DNA of 8,934 bases from Actinomycetota bacterium (GCA_947476765.1 CANJRK010000029.1:1-8934); one strand, 5' to 3'. Shown: positions 1-6,866, counted from the first letter of the stretch. Made by a program: numbers and translations. The notes: generated from the letters alone by a model not told the origin.

Positions 1-1
1 C

Positions 2-487
2 GTATTCGTAACTCACGATCAAGAAGAAGCTATGTCAATGGGTGATCGCATTGCAGTATTTAGCGAAGGCAAGATTGTTCAACTTGATACGCCAGTAGAG
101 GTTTACCGACGTCCAGTCAATGCATATGTTGCAGACTTCATCGGCGAAACTAATTTGATCAAGGGAACAGTGGCAAGCGGTGGCATTGCGCTTCCTGGTG
201 GAAACATTTTGCCTACTGATCAACTTGCTGCCGACAGCGTGATTCCAACTTCAGGAGAAGTGACTGTTGCAATTCGACCTGAGGATCTAGTGCTGGCGAC
301 AAACGGCATGATTTCCGGAACTGTAAGAGATGTAATCTTCACTGGTGATTCAGTCCGCGTTTATGTCACCGTTGGTGATGTCGAGATCATTGCATCACTT
401 GCTTCTTATGGAACTGAAATTCCAGCTCAAGGTAGCCAAGTTACTCTAAATCCAGAAAATCGAGCCGCTCGTACGGTGGCTTCATGA
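2..487 (+). CDS. potA: Polyamine ABC transporter ATP-binding protein, C-terminal part (5' end outside window)
   Basis: This is the C-terminal 161 residues of a cytoplasmic ABC ATPase; the reading frame is open from base 2, so the true start lies upstream. The first visible residues, VFVTHDQEEA, carry the switch (H-loop) His at base 14 and the strand and helix that follow the Walker B/D-loop, which are themselves missing. The run that follows (AVFSEGKIVQLDTPVEVYRRP) is the usual end of the nucleotide-binding domain in the PotA/MalK/UgpC group. The rest is a TOBE-type regulatory domain with the typical IRPED motif at about residues 91-95 of the fragment. Its stop codon overlaps the start of the PotB gene (ATGA, 484-487), so translation is probably coupled. 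Family alone would allow other importers such as Fe3+ or sugars; the neighbouring PotB, PotC and PotD make polyamine the best call. Confidence 0.93.
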   Translation, partial: VFVTHDQEEAMSMGDRIAVFSEGKIVQLDTPVEVYRRPVNAYVADFIGETNLIKGTVASGGIALPGGNILPTDQLAADSVIPTSGEVTVAIRPEDLVLATNGMISGTVRDVIFTGDSVRVYVTVGDVEIIASLASYGTEIPAQGSQVTLNPENRAARTVAS

Positions 488-1407
488 CCGCAGTAACTAC
501 GCCAACTAAGAAGCCGGTGACACCTGCTCGCCCCGGACAGTCCTCCCCGAAACTTGCTTACTTGCCAATAATTTTTTTGGCCTTCGCAATTGGTGTTCCG
601 TTACTCATCATCGTGGTTTATTCATTCTTGGAAACACCTTCACAAGGTACTGGCGTCAAGTGGGTTTTTACCACGGATAATTACCGTGCCCTATTTATTC
701 AAGAAAAACTTGATGGTACTACAGCTTTTGATACTCGTTACATCAAAGTTTTGTGGACTTCGTTTTATTATTCTTTAATAACTACCGTGGTTACCTTGGT
801 GTTCTCGGTACCTGTTGCGATGTGGATTGCAACTCGTGAAGCGCGAAAGCGAACTTTGCTTGTTGCTCTAGTAACTCTGCCATTTTGGATCAGTATTTTG
901 ATTCGCACTTATGGAATCCGCCAAATCATTGCTGATGAAGGGCCGATTGGAAAATTCCTTGGGCTATTCGACATTTCCTGGAGCATTCTATATGCTCCGC
1001 CTGCAACCATACTTGGCTTGATTTACGTATTTTTACCATTCATGGTTTTGCCAATTTATGCATCTGCCGAACGCTTCGATTTTAGGTTAGCTGAGGCTGC
1101 CTACGATTTAGGAGCCAAACGAATGACTGTAGTTCGCAGAATTATATTGCCTTCAATTCGGCCCGGGATCATTTCCGGTGTTGCCTTAGTTTTCATCCCA
1201 GCCCTCGGATCCTTTTTGCAATCCGACATGCTGGGTGGCGGTAAAACAAACATGGTGGCCAATGTGATTGCTAACAACTTTGGGCAAGCGCGCAACTGGC
1301 CGTTTGGTAGCGCACTTGCCGTGTTACTCATTATTTTGACGCTGTTGTTTGTCTTAGTAATCCAAGGGGTGGCGCAACGCCGTGGCGACAAGGTGGAACT
1401 GGTATGA
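484..1407 (+). CDS. potB: Spermidine/putrescine ABC transporter permease PotB
   Basis: A 307-residue inner-membrane permease of the binding-protein-dependent family (BPD_transp_1). About six hydrophobic spans are visible, near residues 25-48, 90-115, 124-141, 170-192, 228-246 and 275-296, after a Pro/Lys-rich cytoplasmic N-terminus. The EAA loop that docks on the ATPase starts at residue 204 (EAAYDLGAKR, followed by ILPSIRPGI). The sequence LPFWISILIRTYG is typical of PotB-type permeases. The ATG overlaps the ATPase stop codon by 4 bp, with a modest GGTGG Shine-Dalgarno at 475-479, which fixes the start. It should pair with the PotC protein encoded next to form the heterodimeric channel. Length and topology are normal for the family and no damage is seen. 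Confidence 0.95.
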   Translation: MTAVTTPTKKPVTPARPGQSSPKLAYLPIIFLAFAIGVPLLIIVVYSFLETPSQGTGVKWVFTTDNYRALFIQEKLDGTTAFDTRYIKVLWTSFYYSLITTVVTLVFSVPVAMWIATREARKRTLLVALVTLPFWISILIRTYGIRQIIADEGPIGKFLGLFDISWSILYAPPATILGLIYVFLPFMVLPIYASAERFDFRLAEAAYDLGAKRMTVVRRIILPSIRPGIISGVALVFIPALGSFLQSDMLGGGKTNMVANVIANNFGQARNWPFGSALAVLLIILTLLFVLVIQGVAQRRGDKVELV

Positions 1408-2222
1408 GTACTACAAAAACACCTTCGACAAAGCGTGGCAAGTTAGTTAACCTGCGAAACTTCCCAGGATTTACTTCAACGTCATGGTTTGTGATGTTCT
1501 TTCTCTACATTCCACTGGTTTACGTAGTTATATACTCTTTTAATTCGAGTCGTATCGGCTCGATCTGGAAGGGCTTCTCGGTTAAGTGGTATGGAAAAGT
1601 ACTTCATAATACGGACATTCAACGAGCGCTAAAGAACTCGCTAGAAGTAGGCATCTCGGCAACTATTTTGTCAACACTGCTCGCAGTAATGGCAGCACTT
1701 GGCTTACTTCGGATGCAGCGAGCGGGCAAAGCTGTTGCTATGGCTCTCATTGGTGCGCCACTTATCATTGCCGAAGTAGTTTTAGCAGTTGGCACACTTG
1801 GATTATTTATTGCAGTTGGGGTTCCGCTTGGCAAAGTTGGTCTAATCGTCGCTCACACCGCATTTTGTGTTCCATTTGCGCTGCTTCCCATTAGAGCCAG
1901 ATTGAGTCAATTGGATATGGCACCATTTGAAGCAGCTTCTGATTTAGGTGCTAACGAGCGCCAAATTTTGCGTCGCATCACTTTGCCGCTACTTTCCCCG
2001 GCAATTATCGCCGGGGCGCTGCTAGCATTTGCAATTTCAATTGATGACTTTATAACTTCGTTCTTTGTCGCAGGCCCAGGATCTACTACGCTCCCGGTAT
2101 ACATTTTTGGCATGATTCGCTCAACAGTTACCCCGGAAGTCAACGCGATTTCAACGCTGTTGCTGTTGTTTTCGAGCATCGTGCTAATAGGATCATATTT
2201 GATCCAACGGAAAAGGAGATAA
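1404..2222 (+). CDS. potC: Spermidine/putrescine ABC transporter permease PotC
   Basis: A 272-residue inner-membrane permease, the second half of the importer channel. Hydrophobic spans lie near residues 27-46, 82-102, 110-135, 142-162, 198-218 and 245-266. The ATPase-contact EAA loop begins at residue 176 (EAASDLGANE, then RRITLPLLSPAI). ISIDDFITSFF at about 211-221 is a strong PotC-type signature. The start overlaps the PotB stop by 4 bp (ATGA, 1404-1407) and is preceded by AAGGTGG at 1390-1396, seven bases upstream, a good Shine-Dalgarno. The stop codon TAA at 2220-2222 lies directly after the AAAAGGAGA that serves potD, so the ribosome finishing PotC stands on the next initiation site. 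No anomalies are seen. Confidence 0.95.
   Translation: MSTTKTPSTKRGKLVNLRNFPGFTSTSWFVMFFLYIPLVYVVIYSFNSSRIGSIWKGFSVKWYGKVLHNTDIQRALKNSLEVGISATILSTLLAVMAALGLLRMQRAGKAVAMALIGAPLIIAEVVLAVGTLGLFIAVGVPLGKVGLIVAHTAFCVPFALLPIRARLSQLDMAPFEAASDLGANERQILRRITLPLLSPAIIAGALLAFAISIDDFITSFFVAGPGSTTLPVYIFGMIRSTVTPEVNAISTLLLLFSSIVLIGSYLIQRKRR
2212..2218 (+). promoter_or_regulatory. Strong Shine-Dalgarno of potD
   Basis: AAAGGAG sits about six bases before the potD ATG, and the potC stop codon falls between the two. This is the strongest ribosome-binding site in the transporter operon. It fits the need to make the binding protein in excess over the permeases, whose sites are weaker. Confidence 0.7.
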
Positions 2223-2224
2223 GA

Positions 2225-3349
2225 ATGGCAAGCAACAAGAGGCGTCGCGCCTCATACGTAGCTGCTCTTGCTGCAGCAGGTGCACTTCTGCTTTCAGCTT
2301 GTGGTGGCGAATCGACTGCCGGTGGCGGTGCGGGTGAAGAAACTGCTGCGGCGGGTGCCTTCCCAACATCCGGTAGCGGCGAAGTTCACTTATATAACTG
2401 GACTGACTACACCGACACAGATGAATTAAAGCGTTTCACTGCTGAAACCGGAATCGAAGTAATCCTAGATACCTACGACAGCAACGAAACTTTGTTAGCC
2501 AAGCTTCAGGCTGGTGCTACGGGTTACGACGTAATCGTGCCATCTGATTACATGGTTGCTCAAATGATTGAGCTTGGTCTACTTCAGAACATTGGTGTGA
2601 GCACCTTCCCTAACGGTGCGAACATTAAAGACAACTTGATGGATGCTTACTGGGATCCAGGCCGAAACTACAGTGCTCCTTGGATGTACGGAACAACTGG
2701 TATCGCTTGTAACACAACCGCGGAACCAGCTTGCGCGAATATCACATCCTGGAAGGAATACTTCACGGCAGGATTGCCAAAGATGGATTCCCTAAAGGAT
2801 CAGGTGGAAGTTGTTTCCGCTGCACTTCGTGCAACCGGAGTTGGTAAAGATGATCTATGCACAACTGATAAGGCAAAGTACTTGGCTGCTCAGGAATTGC
2901 TCAGTGGCTTCAAGCCTGCTGTTATCGACTCCGACAGTGGTATCGAGCGCGTAGTTGCAGGCACTTCAAACGTTCGTCACGCTTGGAATGGTTCAACTCA
3001 CCGCATGAAGGTTGAAGTTCCTGGCGTGGAATACATCTATCCAAGTGAAGGCCTAAACCTTTGGGCAGATAACTTGGCTGTTCCAGTTGGTGCGCCAAAC
3101 TTGGATAATGCCAAGATCTTCATCAACTGGATGATGGATCCAAAGGCTGCTGGCAAGGAGAGTAACTTCTCTGGCTACGACAACGGCATCAAGGGTTCTG
3201 ATGAATTCATGGATGAAGCGCTGAAGACTGATCCGGCAGTAGTTGTGCCGGCTGACAAGGTCGCACTACTTTCATCGACACCAAACTGTAGTGAAGATGC
3301 TCGCGCACTTTACACAGAAGTATTTACTAGCTGGTTAGACAGTCAGTAA
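2225..3349 (+). CDS. potD: Spermidine/putrescine-binding lipoprotein PotD
   Basis: A 374-residue extracytoplasmic substrate-binding lipoprotein. It opens with a basic n-region (KRRR), a hydrophobic stretch and the lipobox LSAC, giving a lipidated Cys26; a Gly/Ala-rich linker follows to about residue 50. The rest is the two-lobed periplasmic-binding fold (LYNWTDY, TYDSNETLLAKL, YDVIVPSDYMV, LWADNLAVP). Aligned by eye with E. coli PotD at a nearly constant offset of 24-25, ligand-contact residues are retained: W59, Y62, S107, Y109, D192, E195, W254, W280, D282 and Y318. The position expected for Gln327 (about 352) is not Gln. The mature protein has four Cys (162, 170, 212, 355) that could form disulfides outside the cell. 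Shine-Dalgarno AAGGAGA lies just before the ATG. Spermidine versus putrescine preference cannot be decided. Confidence 0.95.
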   Translation: MASNKRRRASYVAALAAAGALLLSACGGESTAGGGAGEETAAAGAFPTSGSGEVHLYNWTDYTDTDELKRFTAETGIEVILDTYDSNETLLAKLQAGATGYDVIVPSDYMVAQMIELGLLQNIGVSTFPNGANIKDNLMDAYWDPGRNYSAPWMYGTTGIACNTTAEPACANITSWKEYFTAGLPKMDSLKDQVEVVSAALRATGVGKDDLCTTDKAKYLAAQELLSGFKPAVIDSDSGIERVVAGTSNVRHAWNGSTHRMKVEVPGVEYIYPSEGLNLWADNLAVPVGAPNLDNAKIFINWMMDPKAAGKESNFSGYDNGIKGSDEFMDEALKTDPAVVVPADKVALLSSTPNCSEDARALYTEVFTSWLDSQ

Positions 3350-3358
3350 AACCTAACT

Positions 3359-3400
3359 AATAAAGTAGGCCTCACCGCTTGGTGGGGCCTACTTTATTTT
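3359..3400. terminator. Rho-independent terminator of the pot operon, possibly bidirectional
   Basis: A near-perfect 18-bp hairpin: the left arm 3359-3376 (AATAAAGTAGGCC, T, CACC) pairs with the right arm 3381-3398 around a GCTT loop, with a single T/G wobble position at 3372/3385. A TTTATTTT tract ends the + strand side, 10 bases after the potD stop codon. The right arm overlaps the last codons and the TAG stop (3389-3391) of the convergent LysR gene. The stem also folds on the - strand, but the following tract there (TTATTAGTTAGG) is a poorer U-run, so termination from that side is less certain. Confidence 0.88.
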
Positions 3401-4306
3401 GGGCATCCCAGTAATTTGTACCGATCGGGCGGTTTCTAAAACGGCAGTTGCCCGACGGGTAAGTTTTTCTGGATTACTAGTTAGAGCAACAAGCCTTGCC
3501 GGCGGAATATCATCACGAATTTCCAAAATTGCAAAACTCTTACCTTCTAGTGACTGGGTATGAGCGGGTCTTAGGTTTAGTAAGGCAACTCCCATGCCCC
3601 GGGCTACCATGGCGCGAACTAACTCAGCACTGGTGGATCGGTATGCAACCTCTATCTCTACTCCAGCCGCCTGCAGTGCTCTCACAAAATAATCACGACT
3701 GTATGGCAAATCAAGTAGCACTAGCTGCTCGCCACTAAGTTGCGCAAGCGAGATTGACTTAGATTTTGCCAGTCGGTGATGAGCAGGCACTACGACATGT
3801 GCTGGGACATCTATCAAGTGCTCAAGTGTTACCTGCGAGGCATGTCCAAAGTCATAACCAAAGCCAACTTCATACTTACCGCTCAATACGCCATCGTTCA
3901 GTTCATCTAATCCGACTTCCTCGATTCGAGCATCGATGTCGGGGTGCGTAGTCGCAAGCCGAGCAATTAGTTCCGGCACAAAATACGGCGCTATTACGGA
4001 AAACATTCCAATTGAAATCGAACCAACTGGCGCCGAACCCAAATCATGGGCAACCTGCTCCAGCACTTGGGCATCTTCAAGTAAAGTTCTTGCCTGCACT
4101 AGTAACCGTTCGCCAGCTTCGGTAAGAGATACCCCTTTGGCATGGTGCCTTACTAAAAGTTGCAAATCCATGGCTCGCTCGAGTTCGCTGATGCCACTTG
4201 ATAACGAAGATTGCGAAACATGTAGTGCCACAGCCGCGCCAGTGACTGAGCCATACTCAGCCACTGCAAGTAAGTACTCAAGTTGGCGCAAGGTGTAACT
4301 GGGCAT
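3389..4306 (-). CDS. LysR-family transcriptional regulator
   Basis: A 305-residue cytoplasmic DNA-binding regulator with usual LysR length. The N-terminal winged helix-turn-helix spans about residues 5-64 (LRQLEYLLAVAEYGSVTGAA, then VSQSSLSSGISELE with the recognition helix, then GVSLTEAGERLL). A linker helix follows at 65-90, then the two-lobed effector-binding domain at about 92-293, including GMGVALLN near residue 237. The start ATG at 4304-4306 is preceded by AAAGGCGA on the - strand. It is divergent from the flavoprotein gene and convergent with potD. By the usual LysR arrangement it should control the divergent catabolic genes and itself; two T-N11-A dyads lie in the shared intergenic region. 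The inducer is unknown. The stop codon lies inside the shared terminator hairpin. Confidence 0.93.
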   Translation of the reverse strand: MPSYTLRQLEYLLAVAEYGSVTGAAVALHVSQSSLSSGISELERAMDLQLLVRHHAKGVSLTEAGERLLVQARTLLEDAQVLEQVAHDLGSAPVGSISIGMFSVIAPYFVPELIARLATTHPDIDARIEEVGLDELNDGVLSGKYEVGFGYDFGHASQVTLEHLIDVPAHVVVPAHHRLAKSKSISLAQLSGEQLVLLDLPYSRDYFVRALQAAGVEIEVAYRSTSAELVRAMVARGMGVALLNLRPAHTQSLEGKSFAILEIRDDIPPARLVALTSNPEKLTRRATAVLETARSVQITGMPKIK

Positions 4307-4333
4307 TACTCGCCTTTCAATATGGACACTTTG

Positions 4334-4339
4334 ATTGTA
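4334..4339 (-). promoter_or_regulatory. Candidate -10 of the LysR gene promoter
   Basis: The - strand reads TACAAT here, close to the TATAAT consensus, 28 bases upstream of the LysR ATG. No good -35 is seen 16-18 bases further upstream (TATTTT at best), consistent with a weak or regulated promoter. Confidence 0.4.
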
Positions 4340-4352
4340 TCGATTAAATCGA
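4340..4352. promoter_or_regulatory. Candidate LysR operator site 1 (T-N11-A dyad)
   Basis: TCGATTAAATCGA has perfect 5-bp arms (TCGAT/ATCGA) around TAA and fits the T-N11-A LysR box exactly. It is immediately upstream of the best -10 of the LysR gene (TACAAT on the - strand, 4334-4339), so binding here would be expected to repress the regulator's own transcription. Assignment is from symmetry and position only. Confidence 0.45.
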
Positions 4353-4368
4353 ACTTAAAATAGATTTA

Positions 4369-4385
4369 ATTCGGCTTGACCGAAT
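4369..4385. promoter_or_regulatory. Candidate LysR operator site 2 (T-N11-A dyad)
   Basis: ATTCGGCTTGACCGAAT has perfect 6-bp arms around CTTGA; the inner TCGGCTTGACCGA (4371-4383) again fits T-N11-A. Its centre is 31 bp from that of site 1, about three helical turns, so two LysR dimers could sit on the same face of DNA. The dyad contains a TTGACC (4376-4381) that could be a -35 element for the flavoprotein operon, but no convincing -10 follows it. Confidence 0.45.
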
Positions 4386-4433
4386 CTAAATTTCCCAGCA
4401 GAGTTAGGCCATCTGCACCCAACGGAGAATTAA

Positions 4434-5702
4434 ATGACATCTGAAGATTTTGAAGTAGTAGTTGTGGGCGCCGGCCAAGCTGGCGTTGCCATCAGTGAAC
4501 ATCTTACGCTGGCAGGAGTTCCGCACGTGGTACTCGAACGAGCCAGGATTGCAGAACGCTGGCGATCGGAACGCTGGGATTCGTTAGTTGCTAATGGACC
4601 TGCCTGGCACGACCGCTTTCCAAACCTGGAATTTACGGATTACGACCCGGATGCATTTGTGCCAAAAGAAGCAGTCGCAGATTACTTAGTTGCTTATGCT
4701 GAGAAATTTAATGCCCCAATAAGAACTGGCGTAGAAGTAAAGTCTGTCTCAAGAAACTCAGATAGCGCTGGCTTCAAAGTTGAAACTGATTCGGGCGTAA
4801 TTAATGCGCGCTACGTAGTATCAGCAACGGGTCCATTTCAAAAACCAGCAATTCCACCTGTCGTACCTGACAATGCTCCCCTCACGCAAATTCATTCAAG
4901 TGAATATCACAATCCCCAGCAATTACCTGCAGGAAATGTATTGGTTATCGGCGCTGGATCCTCGGGTGTGCAAATTGCTGATGAATTGCAAAACTCTGGC
5001 CGCCAGGTTTATCTCTCAGTTGGCGAACATGATCGACCACCTAGACGATATCGTGGCCGGGACAATGTTTGGTGGCTTGGTGTTCTAGGTAAATGGGATT
5101 TGGCAACCCCACCTGCGGGTGCTGAACACGTCACGATCGCAGTCAGCGGCGTTGGCGGCGGCCAGACCGTAGATTTTAGAAACTTAGCTAATGCTGGAAT
5201 AACTTTGCTTGGCCTGACTGAATCATATGAAAATGGCAAATTAAAGTTTGCCTCTGACCTAGAGCAAAATATTGCCCGAGGTGATGCAAACTATTTATCA
5301 GTCCTGACAGAAGCCGATGAATTCATTGCACGAAATAATTTGGATTTACCACAGGAGCCACAAGCTCATATTCTTGGCCCAATGCCAGAAAATGCAATCA
5401 ATCCAATTCTGGAAATTGATTTAGTCGAGGCTGGAATAACTTCGATTGTTTGGGCAACCGGTTACGCCCTTGACTACAGCTGGCTGCAAGTACCTGGAGC
5501 ACTAGATGCATCTGGGAAGCCAGTGCACCAACGCGGCGTATCCAGTGCGCCTGGAATTTACTTCCTCGGGCAAGCCTGGTTATCTCGGCGCGGCTCGGCC
5601 TTTATTTGGGGTGTTTGGCACGATGCCAAGTTCTTGGCGGATCAAATCCAGATTCAGCGGGGCTACCTAACCTACGAAGGCAGTGCTCGCGTTGTGCAAT
5701 AA
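4434..5702 (+). CDS. FAD/NAD(P)H-dependent monooxygenase-like flavoprotein (CzcO/FMO-type)
   Basis: A 422-residue soluble flavoprotein with two Rossmann dinucleotide-binding sites: GAGQAG at residues 12-17 for FAD and GAGSSG at 173-178 for NADPH. The second FAD contacts ATG (131-133) and ATGY (341-344) are present. ERWRSERWDSL at about 41-51 is typical of class B flavin monooxygenases and the CzcO/TrkA-like group. The FMO fingerprint FxGxxxHxxx(Y/F) is only partly kept: H154 and Y158 are there, but the Phe and Gly positions are Ala148 and Leu150. No transmembrane segment is seen. GGAGA lies five bases before the ATG. It is the first gene rightward from the LysR regulator, and with Rid, amidohydrolase and aldehyde dehydrogenase genes behind it, oxidation of an amine-type substrate is plausible. 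Reaction and substrate cannot be read from the sequence; an oxidase or reductase role is also possible. Confidence 0.85.
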   Translation: MTSEDFEVVVVGAGQAGVAISEHLTLAGVPHVVLERARIAERWRSERWDSLVANGPAWHDRFPNLEFTDYDPDAFVPKEAVADYLVAYAEKFNAPIRTGVEVKSVSRNSDSAGFKVETDSGVINARYVVSATGPFQKPAIPPVVPDNAPLTQIHSSEYHNPQQLPAGNVLVIGAGSSGVQIADELQNSGRQVYLSVGEHDRPPRRYRGRDNVWWLGVLGKWDLATPPAGAEHVTIAVSGVGGGQTVDFRNLANAGITLLGLTESYENGKLKFASDLEQNIARGDANYLSVLTEADEFIARNNLDLPQEPQAHILGPMPENAINPILEIDLVEAGITSIVWATGYALDYSWLQVPGALDASGKPVHQRGVSSAPGIYFLGQAWLSRRGSAFIWGVWHDAKFLADQIQIQRGYLTYEGSARVVQ

Positions 5703-5771
5703 CTTAATTTCCCATAAGCCCAGGGTTAATTTCCACTAACGTTAAAACCAGAACTATTTCAAAGGAACCGA

Positions 5772-6191
5772 ATGACTCACAAGCGAATTCGCCCGTTTAA
5801 TACCAAGGTCACTTATCCGGAGCAAAATTTAGATAATGATTTAGCTCAAGCTGTTGTTGCCGGCAATACGGTTTATTTACGCGGCCAAATTGGTCAGGAT
5901 CTTGATACTCGCGAGTCCGTAGGCATCGGCGATGTGGAAGCCCAGGCTGAACAAGCTATGGCAAACATCAAAATGTTGCTCGAAGAAAGCGGCTCTGAGC
6001 TAGGTGATATCACAAAAATCACCATCTACTTAGTTGACATTCGCTATCGGGAACCGGTTTATCGGGTTATGGGTAAATGGCTAAAGGGTGTGCACTACGT
6101 TTCAACTGGCATAGTCGTTACCGCGTTAGCGAGACCTGAGTGGCTAGTTGAAATAGATGCAACTGCAGTAATTCCGGAGTCTCGCGACTAA
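5772..6191 (+). CDS. Rid-family (YjgF/YER057c/UK114) protein lacking the catalytic Arg
   Basis: A 139-residue protein of the Rid fold, which forms trimers with ligand sites at subunit interfaces. Recognisable segments are AVVAGNTVYLRGQIGQD (about 27-43), the helix EAQAEQAMANIKMLLEESG, ITKITIYLVDI and the C-terminal LVEIDATAVI. True RidA enzymes hydrolyse 2-aminoacrylate and related imines using Arg105 (E. coli numbering). Aligned without gaps over the C-terminal strand, that Arg is Thr112 here while the conserved Glu120 is kept as E127, so it belongs to an Arg-less Rid subgroup and imine deaminase activity should not be assumed. AAAGGA at 5761-5766 is a good Shine-Dalgarno. It follows the flavoprotein gene by 69 bp and overlaps the DUF1028 start by one base. 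Confidence 0.9.
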   Translation: MTHKRIRPFNTKVTYPEQNLDNDLAQAVVAGNTVYLRGQIGQDLDTRESVGIGDVEAQAEQAMANIKMLLEESGSELGDITKITIYLVDIRYREPVYRVMGKWLKGVHYVSTGIVVTALARPEWLVEIDATAVIPESRD

Positions 6192-6865
6192 TGACAATTA
6201 GCATCGCAGCTCGCTGCGAACGAACCGGTGCTTTTGGAGTTGCGATCAGTAGCTCAAGTCCATCTGTTGGTTCAAGGTGTCCAAATGTGCGATCAGGTGT
6301 GGGAGCCGTATCGAGCCAAAATGTCACTGATCCTCGCCTTGGTCCTGCATTGCTCGACGCTTTAGAAAGCGGGTTAGCAGCGCAGGCTGCACTCGATTTA
6401 GTAAGTTCAACGGCAACTCATCCAGAATTTCGACAACTAACTGTGGTTGATGCAACCGGCGCCGCCGCAGTTTATTCCGGTGCAAAGTCACTTGGAATTA
6501 ATGCCGAAGTTATCGATAGCAACGTTGCAGCAGCTGGAAACATGCTTGCCAATGATGGCGTAATTAATGCAATGGTCAATTCGTTTAATGCCAATCCAAA
6601 TAAGGAATTAGCCGATCGACTGATTGGCTGCTTAGAGGCTGGCGTAACTGCGGGGGGCGAAGCGGGACCGGTGCATTCTGCTGCAGTTTTAGTTGCTACC
6701 GACGTTGCCTGGCCAAGCACGAATTTGCGAGTTGACTGGGATGACAATCCAATTGAAAAGTTGCGAGAGATTTATCAAGTCTGGGCACCACAAGCGGCTG
6801 ACTATGTAACCAGAGCATTGAATCCAAATTCTGCTCCGTCATATGGAGTACCTGGAGATGAATGA
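6191..6865 (+). CDS. DUF1028 protein (Ntn-hydrolase-like fold), putative amidohydrolase
   Basis: A 224-residue soluble protein recognised as DUF1028 by MTISIAARCERTGAFGVAI, GVGAVSSQNV (36-45), FRQLTVVD (80-87), AGNML (115-119), LADRLIGCLEAG (140-151) and AGGEAGPVHSAA (154-165). The family is known structurally as Ntn-hydrolase-like but has no settled reaction. The protein begins Met-Thr, and methionine aminopeptidase normally removes Met before Thr, so Thr2 would be exposed as an N-terminal nucleophile; this is inference. The loop usually rich in Asp/Arg-Gly and Gln before Ser-Ala reads GEAGPVHSA here. The longer C-terminal extension found in some relatives is absent. The start overlaps the Rid gene stop by one base (TAATG), with GGAG 11 bases upstream. 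DUF1028, Rid and M20 genes appear here as one translationally linked set. Confidence 0.88.
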   Translation: MTISIAARCERTGAFGVAISSSSPSVGSRCPNVRSGVGAVSSQNVTDPRLGPALLDALESGLAAQAALDLVSSTATHPEFRQLTVVDATGAAAVYSGAKSLGINAEVIDSNVAAAGNMLANDGVINAMVNSFNANPNKELADRLIGCLEAGVTAGGEAGPVHSAAVLVATDVAWPSTNLRVDWDDNPIEKLREIYQVWAPQAADYVTRALNPNSAPSYGVPGDE

Positions 6866-6866
6866 A

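Larger units (their letters stand above)
4331..4361 (+). promoter_or_regulatory. Candidate promoter of the flavoprotein operon
   Basis: TTGATT (4331-4336) and TAAAAT (4356-4361) resemble -35 and -10 hexamers but are 19 bases apart, longer than ideal. Operator site 1 lies in the spacer, so this promoter would be sensitive to the LysR protein. It would give a leader of roughly 65 bases. An alternative is a promoter using TTGACC at 4376. Confidence 0.3.

Noticed and set aside
572..578. Run of seven T in the potB gene as a possible frameshift or slippage site
   Set aside because: The frame continues intact through a full-length permease, and the run simply encodes part of a hydrophobic segment.
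3936..4298. Open frame of 120 codons on the + strand opposite the LysR gene
   Set aside because: It is antisense to the DNA-binding region of a clear LysR gene, has a low-complexity Ser/Thr/Ala composition and no recognisable domain or ribosome-binding site.
5704..5734. Direct repeat TTAATTTCC (5704-5712 and 5726-5734) between the flavoprotein and Rid genes
   Set aside because: Two copies of a 9-base AT-rich word in a 69-bp spacer are weak evidence; no dyad or convincing promoter hexamers accompany them.
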